Source of the DNA: CAVPHV01 sp963704825
GTDB taxonomy: Bacteria; Actinomycetota; Acidimicrobiia; Spongiisociales; UBA5794
NCBI GenBank assembly: GCA_963704825.1
Contig: CAVPHV010000018.1
Location: forward strand, 186,001 to 250,000
Reading direction: 5' to 3'
Length of the DNA stretch: 64,000 nucleotides
Shown here: positions 60,648 to 64,000 of the stretch, one piece after another
Layout of the letters: every line of letters begins with the position of its first letter
Position numbering within the stretch: the stretch's first letter is position 1
Program-made: the position numbers and the translations under genes
The notes under the pieces: generated by a model
Database searches by the model: none
Told to the model about the DNA's origin: nothing
Seen by the model: the letters and a program-made list of their open reading frames with translations, nothing else

Positions 60648-61502
60648 CTAGGAGCCGCGGCGGAAGCGGGACAGGGCACCGCGCATGCCGGGCGTCGGCG
60701 GCTCGATCGCCGCAGCATCCCGGTGTCGTAGCACGGCGTGGATGAAGTCGTGGCTCAGGTCAAAGCGGGGGTAGCGACCAAGCATGTCCTCGAAGCGGAC
60801 GTAGAACTCTTCGTCGAAGGCATCCTTCGAGAAGAAGAGTTGTTCGGGGACGAGGTCGAGTTGTTCGAAGTAGAACGAGTAGTGCGCCGCCGTCAGTTTG
60901 TTCACCCATGCCGCCCGCTTCTTACGTCCGATGGTGTGCAGGTAGAACTCCTCAAACACCTCGTCGGTGAACAGCAGATGAGGCCACGGGAAGAAGATGT
61001 CTCGGTAGCGATGTGACGCTTTGGGACCGCGATAGAGGTTGGCATAGATGTAGGCCCTGCCGTCGGGGCCGAGCAAGTCCTTGACCCCCTGCAGTGCCGC
61101 ATAGGGATGCTCGACGTGTTCCCACACCGCAAACGACAGGATCAGATCAAACGTGCCGAGAGCGCCGTTGTCGTCGGCCGACACGTCATGGATCCGAAGG
61201 TCGACGTTGCGCCCGCTCAGGCTCTCCCACTGGTCGTACTGTTTGATGTCGACGCCTACGACCTCGCAGCCGTAGTGATCGGCGAGCCTTCGACAGATGT
61301 GACCGCGGCCCGAACCGATCTCGAGGACTCGCTTGTCCGACAGATCGACCTGGCGCTCGACATTGCGGAGTCGCTTCGCCGCGGCTTGGTCCAGGGACTG
61401 CTCGTCAAAGGTGCGCGGTCGAGCCACCACCGGCTTGGCTTCATATTCCTCATTCAGTTGGAGGAAGAGCTCGAGATCAAAAGTGTGTGGAGGAGCCATC
61501 AC
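60648..61502 (-). CDS. SAM-dependent methyltransferase
   Basis: 284-residue class I methyltransferase. Motif I is 'VLEIGSGRGHICRRLADHYG', motif II 'EVVGVDIKQYDQW', then 'FDLILSFAVWEHVEHPYAAL' (motif III/IV) and 'VKDLLGPDGRAYIYANL'. The C-terminal half contains many aromatic residues ('HYSFYFEQLDLVPEQLFF'), similar to sugar or glycan methyltransferases. Alternative start: second ATG at 61499. It is convergent with the M1 gene by one base and divergent from gnd. Confidence 0.88.
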   Translation of the reverse strand: MMAPPHTFDLELFLQLNEEYEAKPVVARPRTFDEQSLDQAAAKRLRNVERQVDLSDKRVLEIGSGRGHICRRLADHYGCEVVGVDIKQYDQWESLSGRNVDLRIHDVSADDNGALGTFDLILSFAVWEHVEHPYAALQGVKDLLGPDGRAYIYANLYRGPKASHRYRDIFFPWPHLLFTDEVFEEFYLHTIGRKKRAAWVNKLTAAHYSFYFEQLDLVPEQLFFSKDAFDEEFYVRFEDMLGRYPRFDLSHDFIHAVLRHRDAAAIEPPTPGMRGALSRFRRGS

Positions 61503-61624
61503 CGCGATCCTATCGGTATTGTTGCGGCGGCCGTGCCGTCCCCATTCTCGCGGGTACGAGCGGGAGGCGCGGTGCGCACGACCGCGGCTTCATGACATTG
61601 CGCCGACCCGAGGAGACAACGACC

Positions 61625-63073
<1,449 letters not shown>

Positions 63074-63136
63074 CGAGACGGAAGTTCGGCGGACGCGATT
63101 GTCTCCGGCCGCCGCCAGTCTCCTAATCTCTATCCG

Positions 63137-64000
63137 ATGCGGACCCCACCAAATGTGATGCCGGCGGTGATAACGCCTTTCACTGCGGCCGGGGAACTCA
63201 ATGAAGCCGAGCATCGCCACAACCTGGTGACACTCCAGGATCGCGGTTGTGAGGGATTCCTGATCGCCGGCTCTACGGGAGAGGGCCCCTATCTCGAACC
63301 CGGCGAGCGGAAGCGGCTCCTCGCCGCAGCCCGAGATGAGCTCGGCAGCGCTCCGTTCCTTCTCGGCGGCATCTCCGGGGAGTCGGTGCGTCAGGCAATG
63401 ACACAGATCGCCGAGGCGGTCGACGGTGGCGCCGACGCCGTTCTCGTCATTACGCCGACGTCCATGGCCCGGGGCAACCACGCTGCTGTCGTCAAGTACT
63501 ACATCGAGGTTGCCACCGCCTCACCCGTTCCGGTCTACTTGTACTCAGTCCCGAGGGTAACCGGCTACGAGATCCCGATCGATGCGGTCGTGACCCTTGC
63601 CGCCCATCCCAATATCTTTGGCATGAAAGACTCAGGGGCCCGCCCCGTCAGGATCAAAGAGATCGCCTCCAGCCTCGACGATCCTTTCTTGATGTTCGCC
63701 GGAGCCTCGGTCGCTCTGGCGCCGTCGATGGCGGCCGGCGGTTACGGCGCCATCAACGCCAGCGGCAACTACGCCTCCGAGCTCATCACCGAGCTCATCA
63801 CCGCCTGCGCGGTGTTGCAGGCCGATGCGGAGGTGTATCAGGGGCGACTCACCTCCATCGTCAAGGAAGTCGAAGCCTTCGGACTTCCAGGAACGAAGGC
63901 AGCGGCGCATGCCCGTGGCCTCCATGCCGGATTCCCCCGCCGTCCCCTGCTCCCGCTCGGCCCCGAAGATGCCGCCACAGTGGCAGCGGTGGTCGCAGGT
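63137..64000 (+). CDS. DapA-family aldolase (dihydrodipicolinate synthase/NAL superfamily), partial
   Basis: 288 codons from ATG 63137 to the window end, with no stop yet, so the true end is beyond the window. The Schiff-base Lys is in 'IFGMKDSGARPVRI', the Tyr in 'VPVYLYSVPRVTGYEI', and 'GSTGEGPYLEPGERKRL' is the typical substrate-binding turn. Family members include dihydrodipicolinate synthase, N-acetylneuraminate lyase and HOGA aldolases; the residues do not let me decide, and no lysine-pathway neighbour is present. Read by hand from the sequence. Confidence 0.85.
   Translation, partial: MRTPPNVMPAVITPFTAAGELNEAEHRHNLVTLQDRGCEGFLIAGSTGEGPYLEPGERKRLLAAARDELGSAPFLLGGISGESVRQAMTQIAEAVDGGADAVLVITPTSMARGNHAAVVKYYIEVATASPVPVYLYSVPRVTGYEIPIDAVVTLAAHPNIFGMKDSGARPVRIKEIASSLDDPFLMFAGASVALAPSMAAGGYGAINASGNYASELITELITACAVLQADAEVYQGRLTSIVKEVEAFGLPGTKAAAHARGLHAGFPRRPLLPLGPEDAATVAAVVAG

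Noticed and set aside
59681..60718. Minus-strand open frame of 345 residues
   Set aside because: Antisense of the active M1 peptidase gene.
63074..63136. Possible terminator between gnd and the DapA-like gene
   Set aside because: Only weak, short pairing (ggcgg/ccgcc) and no T-run.

Overview
The window comes from a high-GC chromosome with dense, mostly operonic coding on both strands. Several genes fit an actinobacterium: an F420-type LLM oxidoreductase, a DUF3040 protein, a DUF3417-type glycogen phosphorylase, a MoxR/DUF58/transglutaminase cluster, an ECF42-type sigma factor with a DGPF-domain partner, and lipoproteins with long threonine-rich linkers. Class Acidimicrobiia is my best guess, but the window has no rRNA or other firm phylogenetic marker. 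I found no tRNA, rRNA, CRISPR array, prophage or intact insertion sequence.

Layout. 1-7 kb: membrane protein, HNH nuclease, Na+/H+ antiporter, a GerW/YtfJ-like pair, a LemA/DUF2207 pair and a Thr-rich lipoprotein. 7-12.5 kb: cold-shock gene with a strong terminator, ECF42 sigma/DGPF pair, DUF2157/GDYXXLXY pair and a CYTH-like protein. 12.5-18 kb: a gene-poor stretch, then a NarL-type two-component system with an ABC exporter and a degenerate serine-recombinase-domain protein. 18-24 kb: two small genes divergent from the MoxR-DUF58-transglutaminase operon. 24-33 kb: MerR regulator, DUF3040, DNA polymerase IV, a histidine phosphatase, an apparently frameshifted lipoprotein operon, a GH13 lipoprotein, a hydrolase-cyclase fusion and a cupin. 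Two copies of an 84-bp dispersed repeat lie here.

33-38 kb holds a type II fatty-acid synthesis operon in the order fabD-fabH-fabG-acpP-fabF (minus strand). 38-45 kb is a carbon-storage region: glycogen phosphorylase, whose 3' end is triplicated as a 65-bp tandem repeat, faces an aminotransferase, a DUF1232 gene and an operon of SRPBCC, ArsA-like ATPase, a small protein and ROK sugar kinase. 45-52 kb: methyltransferase, phosphoesterase, epoxyqueuosine reductase, Cys-rich small protein, LLM oxidoreductase, a secreted protein and an NYN-domain protein.

52-57 kb is a branched-chain amino acid operon (ilvB, ilvN, leuA, leuB). It is preceded by a readable attenuator: promoter, a 12-residue Ile/Leu/Val-rich leader peptide and two hairpins. 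57-61 kb has two related M1-family lipoproteins around a DUF4234 gene; the first has lost every zinc-binding and catalytic residue. The end holds a methyltransferase, 6-phosphogluconate dehydrogenase and a DapA-family gene that runs off the window.

The most interesting items are the ilv leader, the M1 pseudoenzyme pair, the tandem and dispersed repeats, the 49-nt inverted repeat next to the recombinase-like gene, and the frameshifted lipoprotein. No large undescribed defence or biosynthetic system is evident.
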